From Dehalococcoidia bacterium UBA4060 (GTDB lineage: Bacteria > Chloroflexota > Dehalococcoidia > GIF9 > UBA5629): 22,832 nt of DNA. The translations under genes were made by a program, and so were the position numbers. Location: the NCBI GenBank assembly GCA_002383665.1, contig DFZI01000080.1:4641-27472 (forward strand). The letters run 5' to 3'. The notes beneath the pieces were generated by a model. It searched no databases, was not told where the DNA came from, and saw nothing but the letters and a program-made list of their open reading frames with translations. Positions 6,223-14,123 of this stretch are shown here, piece after piece; position 1 is the stretch's first letter, and each line of letters starts with the position of its first letter.

Positions 6223-7062
6223 TCAGTTCTCCTCGTCGTCGTTGTCTTCATCTTCTTCATCTTCTTCATCCTCTTCATCCTCCTCCTCTTCCCCGGATGG
6301 TGGCCAAACCGGCCTGGTATAGCGGTCTATATATTCACCCATGGCCTGTGCGGCCAGTTTTTTCATCTGCTGGTCGGATTCTTCAGCAATTCTGGCCAGA
6401 TCGGTCAGGTCTACGTCAATGCCGAGAATTTTGAGCAGGACCTTTATCACTGCCAGTGCTGCTTTAGGATTGGGGATGCGGGTTGTATATGAGGGCACTT
6501 CACCCAGCAGGCAGATGCCTTCTATTCCACGCTCACGGGCAACGCCCAGCAGCAGGCCGTTGAGGCCTGCTATCTGGAGGCGGCCTTTTAACACGACTTC
6601 GAAACCTTTCAGGTATTCGACAATATCGGGTCTGGTTGCCACCGCCCATACCTTCGGCTGCTCCGTGTGGTGTATCTTGGCGATAGCGGCGGCAAAGGTG
6701 TAGACCCTCTGTACTTTGTACTTTTTAGCCACGTCAAGGACAAAATCGGCCAGTTCGTACCCTTTGTAGGCAGGTTGTTCATCGCCGATGAAGAACAGAA
6801 TGTCTCTTTTACCGTTATTATTATGCCAGTAGTAGAATTTGCCTTCGGGGAACTGTGGAGCTTCGATCACATTGTCTTTGACCATGACGCCGATCGGTTC
6901 AAAGAAGGTACAGGGTTCGATTTCGCCGATCTCCTCGGCACCCAGCTTTTCCCGCAGATAACGTGCCAGTATCAGGGCCAGGTTGCCAATGCCGGGCCAG
7001 GCAGCGATAAAATCACAGGACCGAGGGTGCGGTTCTTTCTTAAAAGTAGCCAGCTTTTTCAT
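6223..7062 (-). CDS. PAC2 family protein with polyacidic tail
   Basis: A 279-residue protein of the PAC2 family (proteasome assembly chaperone 2-like), whose bacterial role is unknown. The family core covers about residues 15-245: FIAAWPGIGNLALILARYL near the N-terminus, ILFFIGDEQP, VYTFAAAIAKIHH, IAGLNGLLLG and ICLLGEVPSY. The last 23 residues (257-279) are almost all Glu and Asp. A longer frame reaches 7158, but it would overlap tldE by 95 bp. The ATG at 7060-7062 lies one base after the tldE stop (TAA-G-ATG), and the family core starts just after it, so this start is preferred. No good ribosome site is seen, consistent with coupling to tldE. HEAT follows with no gap. Confidence 0.85.
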   Translation of the reverse strand: MKKLATFKKEPHPRSCDFIAAWPGIGNLALILARYLREKLGAEEIGEIEPCTFFEPIGVMVKDNVIEAPQFPEGKFYYWHNNNGKRDILFFIGDEQPAYKGYELADFVLDVAKKYKVQRVYTFAAAIAKIHHTEQPKVWAVATRPDIVEYLKGFEVVLKGRLQIAGLNGLLLGVARERGIEGICLLGEVPSYTTRIPNPKAALAVIKVLLKILGIDVDLTDLARIAEESDQQMKKLAAQAMGEYIDRYTRPVWPPSGEEEEDEEDEEDEEDEDNDDEEN

Positions 7063-7063
7063 C

Positions 7064-8365
7064 TTATGATTTTGCAGATACCGAAATTGCCGGGCAATAA
7101 ATGCTCGGGGTGTTAATAACACCTGCGATCCAGCGGGCATCACTGCCCAGGCCTGCAACCTCCCTGAGCAACTGGTAGACGTTGCCGTGGATCATGGTAT
7201 CCTTGACTCTCCCGCTTATCTCACCATTCTCAATTTTATAGCCGAGCAAGACATTGCCACTGAAGTCGCCATTGAGGATATTACCCTGTTCAGCTCCCAT
7301 TAGCTGTTCAATGATTAACCCCTCTCTCACCTGTTTGATCATGTCCTCCCTGGATGTAACACCGGCATTGATGATCAGGGCATGCGGCGCCGGTGATGGC
7401 AAACCGCCGTTGCGGATGCCATTGCCTGTACTTTCTGTCCCGGCCAGGGCGGCTGTATGCAGGTCATAATAAAATTGTACTATGTTACCTTTTTCCACCA
7501 GCGTATTTTTAACTGCGGGAACGCCCTCGTCATCACAGGGGGTGCTGCCCGGCTGGAAGGGGATGGTCGGATCATCGTAAAAAGAGAATTTGCTATCGAA
7601 AACATGAGCACCCTGCTTATCTTTGAGCGGTGAAGCACCATCCAGCACGGTTTTACCGTTGAAAGCCGATATGAGAGGCGATAGCAATGCCCCCGAAACG
7701 CCGAAGGGGGTGAATATGACAGGGAATGTTCCTGACCTGATTGAAGCGTTATGGCGAGCCAGCGTGAGCTGCCTGATGATCTCATCTATCAGGCCTTTGT
7801 ATTCTTTAACAGGGTGGCAGGAGCTCAGGATATCTCCTACATAGAGTATATCGCCATCGCGTACCAGCATGCCATCCATGCTGATGCTGAAGTTGCTGCG
7901 GTGGTAGGAAACCTGTCCGCCGCTGGTGTTGGCTATCCTGCAGGTTGCTGTGCTGCGTGAAATAGCACCTTCGCAGATTATCTCGGGCGTATGGGAACGA
8001 ACTGCATCGATAATGGTCTGGCCTGTATCGACCATATCAACAATGCTGAAGCGTTCAACAGTGGTGTCGTAGATCTCGACACCTTTATAGGGAGTCCGGG
8101 GAGGGAACTGGTAATTGGCCTGGTGCCCAAACTGACATGTCTCCAGTGCCATATTGACAAGCTCTGCAGGCTTGATATTGCCGCTGGCCTGGGCAAAGCC
8201 CACCCTCCCGCTCTTCACTATACGCAGTGCTGTGCTGATGGATTCCTTCGTCTGTATCTGCTTGAGGCGGTTGGCTTCAAATTGCACGGGTGTCCGGCTG
8301 GATGTGATCTGGAAAACCTCGGCACCGTCAGACAATCTGCTGGCTATGGATAGTATCTCTTCCAA
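7064..8365 (-). CDS. tldE: TldE/PmbA-like subunit of the TldD/TldE peptidase
   Basis: The non-catalytic partner of TldD. In Escherichia coli the TldD-TldE heterodimer is a metallopeptidase that processes modified or unfolded peptides such as microcin B17 and degrades CcdA. The protein has 433 residues, normal for the family. Family features include the N-terminal VFQITSSRTPVQFEANRLKQ, the central FTPFGVSGALLSPLISAFNG and the C-terminal NGDFSGNVLLGYKIENGEI. The HExxxH motif is missing, as expected for TldE. The start is TTG at 8363-8365, directly after the tldD TGA, with GGAGGT (8372-8377) 6 nt upstream. That site also encodes the last residues of TldD. Confidence 0.92.
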   Translation of the reverse strand: MEEILSIASRLSDGAEVFQITSSRTPVQFEANRLKQIQTKESISTALRIVKSGRVGFAQASGNIKPAELVNMALETCQFGHQANYQFPPRTPYKGVEIYDTTVERFSIVDMVDTGQTIIDAVRSHTPEIICEGAISRSTATCRIANTSGGQVSYHRSNFSISMDGMLVRDGDILYVGDILSSCHPVKEYKGLIDEIIRQLTLARHNASIRSGTFPVIFTPFGVSGALLSPLISAFNGKTVLDGASPLKDKQGAHVFDSKFSFYDDPTIPFQPGSTPCDDEGVPAVKNTLVEKGNIVQFYYDLHTAALAGTESTGNGIRNGGLPSPAPHALIINAGVTSREDMIKQVREGLIIEQLMGAEQGNILNGDFSGNVLLGYKIENGEISGRVKDTMIHGNVYQLLREVAGLGSDARWIAGVINTPSIYCPAISVSAKS

Positions 8366-9739
8366 TCACTTACCTCCGACCAGGCAATTCCGGATGCGGA
8401 TATGGGGGCTGCCATTGGAGACCGGCAAGGGTGATTGACCGGCCTTGCCGCAACCTCCACCCTGGTTCATATCAAGGTCATTGCCGATAACATCGATATT
8501 ATCGAGCGTGTTGAAGACATTGCCGGTGAGAACCACCGGCTTGACCATCTCGGCAATCCTGCCGTTGCGTATCAGGTAGGCTTCGCCGGCCGAGAAGGTG
8601 AACATCTCCAGACTGGTGGTTCCGCCATACCAGTCCCTGGCATATACGCCTTCCTTGATATCGCTGAGCATATCTTCCAGAGTTGCCGTGCCCGGCTCGA
8701 TATAGGTGTTGGTCATGCGCACGATGGGGGGATACATGTAATTAATCGCCCTGGCATTGCCTGTCGGCTGCTCTCCCATCCGGGAGGCTGTCTCCCTGGA
8801 GTGCAGGCGGCTGTTCAATATTCCCTCACTGATCAGATATGTTTTGGTGGCAGGTGTGCCCTCATCATCATATTTATAACTTCCCCTGTACCCCGGTATA
8901 GCTGCCCCATCCACGATATTGAGATGTTTGCCTCCGAAACGTTTGCCCAGCACCATTATTTCACGCAATTGGGGGTTTTCATAGATATGATCGGCCTCAG
9001 AAAGATGCCCGAAGGCTTCATGTACAAAGACTCCTGCCAGTACGGGGTCGAGCACAACAGTATAGGTACCACCCCTGACTTGAGGTGCTGCCAGCAATGC
9101 GACTGCCCTTTTGGCTATATCCCTTACCCGGTCGTGCAGGCCTTCGACTATGCCAAAATCTCCTTTGCTGCCTATACTCAAACCGACCTGCTGGACATCG
9201 CTGTCTTTGCTGGCGATTGCCGTGAGCCTGAGATTAACATCGATCCTGCCTTGCTCGATATAGGCTCCTTCAGAGGTGGCCAGAATAACCTTTTTTGTGG
9301 CATCGGTGTAACCTATGCTGGTTGTCTGAATGCCCGGGGTGTCGAGCATAAGACGGTCATACTCGTCCATCAGCTCTTTTTTATGTGCCAGCGGCACATC
9401 TGCCGGATTCTTTTTGAAATCTGTTCTTACTATCTCGTTAACCGGTGTGACCGGGCTGAAGCAGCTTTTCTCCTTGCCCACTTGCCGTGCCTGCTCTACC
9501 GCCAATGCTACCTTATCTGCCAGGTTGTACATATTATTGAAGCTGACGAAGCCCCAGCCCCCATTTACCAGTGCCCGCACGCATCCACCGGAGCTGGCAG
9601 CCCTGCCTGCTTCCTCCAGACGTTCACCGCGGTAAACAAGGCGGCTTGAGTTACTTTCTTCCAGGCGTATCTCTATATAATCGGCCTTTTGGGTCTTCAG
9701 CGCGTCAAAAAGTTTTTCCTTCATTTGCTTTCCGGCCAT
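8366..9739 (-). CDS. tldD: Zinc metallopeptidase TldD
   Basis: The catalytic subunit of the TldD/TldE peptidase, cytoplasmic, 457 residues. The metal site HEAFGH is at 240-245, followed by LSEADHIYENPQLRE. The C-terminal GGGCGKAGQSPLPVSNGSPH carries the conserved Cys and the substrate-groove residues. The middle has the typical GGTTSLEMFTFSAGEAYLI element. The first ATG (9737-9739) has no ribosome site; a second in-frame ATG at 9722-9724 has GGAAAG just before it and is a fair alternative. It is the first gene of the run tldD-tldE-PAC2-HEAT-GNAT. The promoter region (9740-9850) is shared with the divergent SWIM gene, and I see no convincing leftward promoter there. Confidence 0.95.
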   Translation of the reverse strand: MAGKQMKEKLFDALKTQKADYIEIRLEESNSSRLVYRGERLEEAGRAASSGGCVRALVNGGWGFVSFNNMYNLADKVALAVEQARQVGKEKSCFSPVTPVNEIVRTDFKKNPADVPLAHKKELMDEYDRLMLDTPGIQTTSIGYTDATKKVILATSEGAYIEQGRIDVNLRLTAIASKDSDVQQVGLSIGSKGDFGIVEGLHDRVRDIAKRAVALLAAPQVRGGTYTVVLDPVLAGVFVHEAFGHLSEADHIYENPQLREIMVLGKRFGGKHLNIVDGAAIPGYRGSYKYDDEGTPATKTYLISEGILNSRLHSRETASRMGEQPTGNARAINYMYPPIVRMTNTYIEPGTATLEDMLSDIKEGVYARDWYGGTTSLEMFTFSAGEAYLIRNGRIAEMVKPVVLTGNVFNTLDNIDVIGNDLDMNQGGGCGKAGQSPLPVSNGSPHIRIRNCLVGGK

Positions 9740-9856
9740 TCAATTTTAGCAAATATATGCAATCAACGTGAAAAGCCTGCAGCCTGATGTCCTATACCTC
9801 GAGCGTGGTTAGACTTTTCATCACCAGCCATTATATACTGTCAGCGGAGGGTTGAA

Positions 9857-10111
9857 GTGCAGTCCAGTCTCATCGGCAAAATCGAAAAAGCCAGGCGTTA
9901 TGCTGAGGAACCAGAGCGTGTGGCCATCTCCACTTTTTCCGCCGTATTCCGGGGTGAAAACGATAGCCATAATATCACCCTGGAAGGTGGCAAATGGCAC
10001 TGTAGTTGTCACTTCTTTGCTGACTGGGGAGAGTGTGTACACGTTATGACCCTGCAGAAGTTGCTTGGCCCGATGCTTCCTGTTCCTTCCTCGTCCCAGG
10101 AACAGGCATAG
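9857..10111 (+). CDS. Small SWIM zinc-finger protein
   Basis: An 84-residue cytoplasmic protein. The C-terminal half has the SWIM pattern CxC...CxH: Cys49 and Cys51 in WHCSC, Cys60 and His62 in GECVH, which would bind one zinc. SWIM domains bind nucleic acid or protein; here the domain stands nearly alone. The N-terminal 45 residues, charged and short, are the usual lead into SWIM. The start is GTG at 9857, with GGAGGG (9846-9851) 5 nt upstream. A -10 TATACT at 9834-9839 is visible without a convincing -35. It is divergent from tldD and convergent with folC. The function is unknown. Confidence 0.75.
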   Translation: MQSSLIGKIEKARRYAEEPERVAISTFSAVFRGENDSHNITLEGGKWHCSCHFFADWGECVHVMTLQKLLGPMLPVPSSSQEQA

Positions 10112-10132
10112 TATCCATGATCGTTTTTAAGA

Positions 10133-10149
10133 CACCGCGTGTGGCGGTG
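10133..10149. terminator. Weak hairpin between convergent SWIM gene and folC
   Basis: CACCGC / GCGGTG with a GTGTG loop, in the 48-bp gap between two convergent stops. A competing pair, ACACCG (10132-10137) with CGGTGT (10151-10156), is also possible. No good T tail follows on either strand, so terminator function is doubtful. Confidence 0.25.
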
Positions 10150-10159
10150 ACGGTGTAAC

Positions 10160-11503
10160 TTAACCAAAAATTCTCAACTTGCTATATTCTGACTTTATTT
10201 CCGCAGCGAGAAATAGTGAACCGGTGGCAAGGATCAAATCATTTTTGTCTGCACGTTCTAGCGCAGTAGTCAGCGCTTCCCCGCTGTTGGCGATTGTGGT
10301 GGCAGAAATGCCTGACCGCATGAATGCTTGTCTCAATATGCCGGGATCAGCAGCACGGGGATGGCTTGAGGCGGTGAGTATGATTTGATCGGCAAACCCG
10401 GCCAGCACCCTGGCCATTCCATCTATATCCTTATCGCTGGAAGCCCCGAAAATAACGATTAGTCTCCTGTATTTAAAATACTTTTTGACCGATTTGGACA
10501 TGGTTCCCAGGGAATAAACGTTATGGGCCCCATCTATGACCAGCAACGGGTCTGTGCCGAGCACTTGCATGCGTGCCGGCCAGTTTATCCCGGCCATGCC
10601 GTCAACAACTTGGCGGTATTTGATCTTGAACCCGGCTGATTGCAGGGCTTCGATGGCTGCTACCGCACAGGCGGCGTTCTCCATCTGGTAATCGCCCAGC
10701 AGGGGAAGCCTCAATTTATATTGTCGTTGTGGTGTTTTAAGTGAGATATCCTGCCCTGAGTAATCTCCCCCGGTCCTTTTCCAGCTATAGTCGTTACCCG
10801 TTAGGACCAGCTTTGCTTTGACCTCCCTGCACCTGGAGGCGATCACTCCTGCCGCTTCTGAAGGCTGCGGCGCAGAGATTACCGTTGAGCCGGGCTTGAT
10901 GATGCCCGCCTTTTCCACCGCTATTTTCCCCACGGTATCTCCCAGTATCCTCGTGTGATCCAAACTGATAGAAGTGATGATGCAGATGTCACCGTTTGCC
11001 ACGTTGGTGGAATCGAGCCTGCCACCCATGCCGACTTCGAGCACCTGAAATTCAGCATTTTTGATGTTGAAATAGGCAAATGCCATAGCGGTCAGCACCT
11101 CAAAGGTGGTAAGTTCCCCATAATGTGCCTGACGGTTAAGATCGCACACGTAAGGTTTGAGGACTTCCACCAGGCCGGAGAAGTCCTTCTGGGTAATCTT
11201 TTTACCGTTTAGTGCGATCCTTTCCTGCCAGGAGAACAGGTGGGGTGAGGTAAACAGGCCTGTGTCGAATCCTGCTGCAGTAAGAACTCCGGCAACCATG
11301 GAGGCGGTGCTGCCCTTCCCCTTGGTTCCGGCGATGTGGACCGTGGTCCGTCCATGGTGCGGATTCCCCAGTTGGTACATCAGTTCATTCATGCGTCGCA
11401 GATCATAGTTACCCTCGCGTGTTAAAGCAGGGAGCGCTTTCTCATAGTCGGTGAGTTCCGATAGGAATTCTAAGGCCTGCCTGTATCTCATCTTGCTCTG
11501 CAT
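10160..11503 (-). CDS. folC: Folylpolyglutamate synthase / dihydrofolate synthase
   Basis: Adds glutamate to dihydropteroate and to folates, using ATP, in the cytoplasm. The 447-residue length is normal for the Mur-ligase-like FolC family. The N-terminal ATPase domain has the P-loop GTKGKGST (59-66), TSPHLFSWQERI, EVGMGGRLDSTN, SLDHTRILGDTVGKIAVEKAGI (two blocks) and the linker GDYQMENAACAVAA. The C-terminal domain opens with VIDGAHN and has IFGASSDKDI. The start may be ATG 11501-11503 or ATG 11489-11491 (MRYRQALEF); neither has a strong ribosome site. It lies 67 nt downstream of the glycosyltransferase gene and is last in a leftward run beginning at plsY. Confidence 0.95.
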   Translation of the reverse strand: MQSKMRYRQALEFLSELTDYEKALPALTREGNYDLRRMNELMYQLGNPHHGRTTVHIAGTKGKGSTASMVAGVLTAAGFDTGLFTSPHLFSWQERIALNGKKITQKDFSGLVEVLKPYVCDLNRQAHYGELTTFEVLTAMAFAYFNIKNAEFQVLEVGMGGRLDSTNVANGDICIITSISLDHTRILGDTVGKIAVEKAGIIKPGSTVISAPQPSEAAGVIASRCREVKAKLVLTGNDYSWKRTGGDYSGQDISLKTPQRQYKLRLPLLGDYQMENAACAVAAIEALQSAGFKIKYRQVVDGMAGINWPARMQVLGTDPLLVIDGAHNVYSLGTMSKSVKKYFKYRRLIVIFGASSDKDIDGMARVLAGFADQIILTASSHPRAADPGILRQAFMRSGISATTIANSGEALTTALERADKNDLILATGSLFLAAEIKSEYSKLRIFG

Positions 11504-11570
11504 TATAGCATCAGCCAGAGGATAATGGTGCAGTCCAGCACAGGCTCGATTACGATTGATGAGGGCGGAT

Positions 11571-12737
11571 TCAGAGCTTGGCTGATTTCGGCATCACGCG
11601 GCCTTTCCATGTAGCCTTGCCCTGCAGGGTGAGCACCATCGAGGCTATACCTATAATGGTCATGAAAACAACGCTGGCCGGGTAACTTAAGACTAAATAG
11701 AGAGGAAAGTGGAAGCGGATGAGGCTTAAAATCCACAAAAACAGCGTCAGTGATACCGCTATAGCTGCCATAATAATAACCTTAACAGGGAAAGATATAA
11801 AGATAGCTGATACCAGTATGGCCAGCGGACCTATAAATACAGCAAGTATTGTCAAGAAAGATAGGATAGTAAAGAGCGGGCTGGAATTGAAAGTGGCAAA
11901 GGTACTTTTAGTCAGGCCATGCCAGAGTTGATCATAATTTGTATACATGCGGCAGGATATATGTCGGTAACCATCAAGGAGGCAATAGCGCAGGCGCATG
12001 GCATTGATCCTCCTGCCTATAGCAAGATCGTCAACTATGTTTTGCCTGACGGCAGCATAGCCTCCAGCAGCCCAATACGCTTCTTTTTTGAAAACGAGGA
12101 ACTGGCCCAAACAGGCAAAGACCAGCGGATTTTTCAGCAGCCGTGTCAATCTGATGGGGACACCGAAAAGTAAACCGAGGTAAAAAGCTGGTATGGTGAG
12201 CTTTTCGGGCCAGGATTTTACTATCTGATATGGCAGGACGGAGATCAGTGCTGCCTTTTCAGCTTGCATTGCTGCCGCCGTGCAACGCAACATGTCATGC
12301 TCAGGAATAGTGTCAGCATCAAGGAATACAAGCAATTCTCCATCGGCTGCCTCGGATAACTGCTGGCATGCCCATTGTTTGCCCAGCCAGTCCTCGGGCA
12401 ATGGTTTCCCCTGTATCACCTTCAGCCGTGGATCTTTACCGGCAAATTCCTGGAGTATTTCCAGTGTGCGATCGGTAGAGTTATCGTCCAGTACAATCAA
12501 CTGATAATCAGGGTAATCCTGTGCCAGCAGGCAACTTATACATTTGGCGATGTTATTCTCCTCATTGCGGGCAGGGACAAGAACAGAAATCCGTGGCCAG
12601 GTCGTGGGCAGTTTGTAACTGTGCAGCCGGCGTAAATGGCGCAGATTGGTCAATGAGGTGATGATGAATATGCAGAGACCAATCGCAATGGCGATCTCCA
12701 CATAAAACAGAATGTCGAAAATACTTATCTGTGGCAC
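11571..12737 (-). CDS. Membrane glycosyltransferase, family 2 (CrtQ-like), copy 1
   Basis: A 388-residue membrane GT2 enzyme that would transfer a sugar from a nucleotide sugar to a lipid acceptor. Layout: an N-terminal membrane helix (about 8-28); a GT-A domain starting PRISVLVPARNEENNI, with DDNSTD and the metal motif DAD in FLDADT; NIVDDLAIG as the likely catalytic-base region; SCRMYTNYDQLWHGLTKSTF; then three to four C-terminal membrane helices ending LQGKATWKGRVMP. The start is GTG 12735-12737 with a poor ribosome site; TATATT-like sequence just upstream may be a -10. It is clearly paralogous to the upstream gene. Sugar and acceptor are unknown; CrtQ, HpnB and glycolipid enzymes are the nearest relatives by motif. 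Confidence 0.85.
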   Translation of the reverse strand: MPQISIFDILFYVEIAIAIGLCIFIITSLTNLRHLRRLHSYKLPTTWPRISVLVPARNEENNIAKCISCLLAQDYPDYQLIVLDDNSTDRTLEILQEFAGKDPRLKVIQGKPLPEDWLGKQWACQQLSEAADGELLVFLDADTIPEHDMLRCTAAAMQAEKAALISVLPYQIVKSWPEKLTIPAFYLGLLFGVPIRLTRLLKNPLVFACLGQFLVFKKEAYWAAGGYAAVRQNIVDDLAIGRRINAMRLRYCLLDGYRHISCRMYTNYDQLWHGLTKSTFATFNSSPLFTILSFLTILAVFIGPLAILVSAIFISFPVKVIIMAAIAVSLTLFLWILSLIRFHFPLYLVLSYPASVVFMTIIGIASMVLTLQGKATWKGRVMPKSAKL

Positions 12738-12795
12738 CTGAAGTTAATATAATATCCGATTCTCAGGAAAAAGTCTTAATCGGGCGAGTCTGTTA

Positions 12796-12963
12796 TCATG
12801 TTTTCACAGGTATATAACGTTCTTTCCAGGTCGCCTTTCCACTCAGGGTCAGGAGTAATGATCGTGAAGCCATATAGACCATCAGCAGGGCAGTGATGGG
12901 GTATAAGAAGGCGCGATAGACCGGGAAGCCAAACCGTACATACGTGATGATCCACGTATTGTC
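12796..12963 (-). pseudogene. 3' remnant of a third CrtQ-like glycosyltransferase
   Basis: Read leftward, 12963-12796 encodes about 55 residues ending in a stop (TGA at 12798-12796). They match the C-terminus of both flanking enzymes: FGFPVYRAFLYPITALLM, then LLLTLSGKATWKERYIP, against FKFPLYTIILYPLSFTLM and LTLSGHATWKDRKMP in the upstream copy. There is no catalytic domain, start codon or ribosome site, and the similarity begins 3 nt past the upstream gene's TAG in another frame. This is best read as a decayed or deleted middle paralog of a former triple array. The rest of the gap (12738-12795) holds only A/T-rich sequence. Confidence 0.75.
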
Positions 12964-12965
12964 AA

Positions 12966-14123
12966 CTAATACATTTTGCGTGTTGGCATCTTGCGGTCTT
13001 TCCAGGTGGCATGACCGGACAGGGTAAGTATCATAGAAGAGGTTGAGATAGCCGCCATCAATGTGAAGCTCAGCGGATAGAGGATGATCGTGTAGAGTGG
13101 GAATTTGAAGCGCTGGTAGTAGACTGATCCCAGCAGTAAGATGCCGATAACCGAGATTGCTGCCAGTCCGTGTGATAGGGTAGGTGGATATTGAGGGATT
13201 CTATAAATAAGCAGCGTGATGATAGGTTCCCAGACTGCGTAGAGGATGCATACCCAGGTTAGCAGGAAAGCGGCAACATTATACTGATACGAAGCAAATG
13301 TGTTTTTACTCAGGCCTTCGTGGACCTCTTTGAAACCGTGGTACATTCGGCAGGAGACGTTGTTGGTGCCGTCAAAAAGACGGTACTTGAAGCCGGCCTT
13401 CTGTATTTGCTGTGGCAGTTCGAGGTCATCCAGGACGTTTTGCCGGATCCTCTCTAAACCGCCGCAACCCTCATATGCCTGGCGGCGGAACATCATCAGC
13501 TTGCCGCTGGCTGATTGCAGCTTGATCGACCTTGGCCGCAGGCTGGAAAACATCGGCATCAAGGCAAATATTCCCAGTGCGAAAAATGGCATTACCATTT
13601 TCTCCGACAGGCTGCCCAGTATGTGCCGGGGCATGATGGAAATCATGTCAGCTTTCTCTTCCATCATGGCCGCTGCCGCGTTGGTAAGTGTATGGGGTGT
13701 ATAAACGGTGTCTGCATCAGTGAACAGAAGGTATTCGCCATCTGCTGCCTGGTAAAGCTGGTGGCAGGCCCAGTGTTTGCCCAGCCAGCCGGGTGGCAGT
13801 GGCTTACCCTGAATGACCTGAAGGCGGCTGCTTTTGGCCTGAAGGTCAGCCAGGATATAAGCCGTACGGTCGATGGAGTTATCATTCAGCACTATGACCT
13901 GGTAATTACAGTAGTCCTGTTCCAGCAACGAGCTGACGCAGGGACCTATCTTATTCTCTTCATTGCGTGCGGGTATTAAAACTGAAATACGCGGGAAAGC
14001 ATTGAGCTTTGTATACTCCGACAGCTTGCGCAGACCCCTCAAGTTGATATAAGCGATAATCAGCAGCACGATAATAATCAGGATGATCATGACCTCGGGC
14101 ACCATCACTGGATCCTTGGGCAT
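12966..14123 (-). CDS. Membrane glycosyltransferase, family 2 (CrtQ-like), copy 2
   Basis: A paralog of the gene at 11571, 385 residues. An N-terminal helix (about 8-28) is followed by the GT-A domain: PRISVLIPARNEENKI, LNDNSIDRT, WLGKHWACHQLYQAADG, then the DxD motif in FTDADT, and NVLDDLELPQQI. SCRMYHGFKEVHEGLSKNTF precedes the C-terminal membrane helices, and the protein ends LTLSGHATWKDRKMP. A longer frame opens at 14153, but GGAGGA (14131-14136) is 7 nt before ATG 14121-14123, which overlaps the plsY TGA as TGATG. This start implies translational coupling to plsY. Acceptor and donor are unknown, and a glycolipid role is inferred from the plsY link. Note ND in place of DD in the first aspartate motif. 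Confidence 0.87.
   Translation of the reverse strand: MPKDPVMVPEVMIILIIIVLLIIAYINLRGLRKLSEYTKLNAFPRISVLIPARNEENKIGPCVSSLLEQDYCNYQVIVLNDNSIDRTAYILADLQAKSSRLQVIQGKPLPPGWLGKHWACHQLYQAADGEYLLFTDADTVYTPHTLTNAAAAMMEEKADMISIMPRHILGSLSEKMVMPFFALGIFALMPMFSSLRPRSIKLQSASGKLMMFRRQAYEGCGGLERIRQNVLDDLELPQQIQKAGFKYRLFDGTNNVSCRMYHGFKEVHEGLSKNTFASYQYNVAAFLLTWVCILYAVWEPIITLLIYRIPQYPPTLSHGLAAISVIGILLLGSVYYQRFKFPLYTIILYPLSFTLMAAISTSSMILTLSGHATWKDRKMPTRKMY

Noticed and set aside
7063..7158. N-terminal extension of the PAC2 frame
   Set aside because: It would overlap tldE by 95 bp; the PAC2 core begins after the ATG at 7062, which follows the tldE stop by one base.
8435..9649. 404-codon open frame on the plus strand
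   Set aside because: It is antisense to tldD, which has HEAFGH and full-length family similarity; the opposite frame shows no recognisable motif.
11501..11510. TATAAT overlapping the folC start codon
   Set aside because: No -35 at the right distance, and transcription would begin inside folC.
11503..11736. 77-codon frame ending in TAATG at the folC start
   Set aside because: It is mostly a shadow of the glycosyltransferase 3' end in another frame and shows no similarity I recognise.
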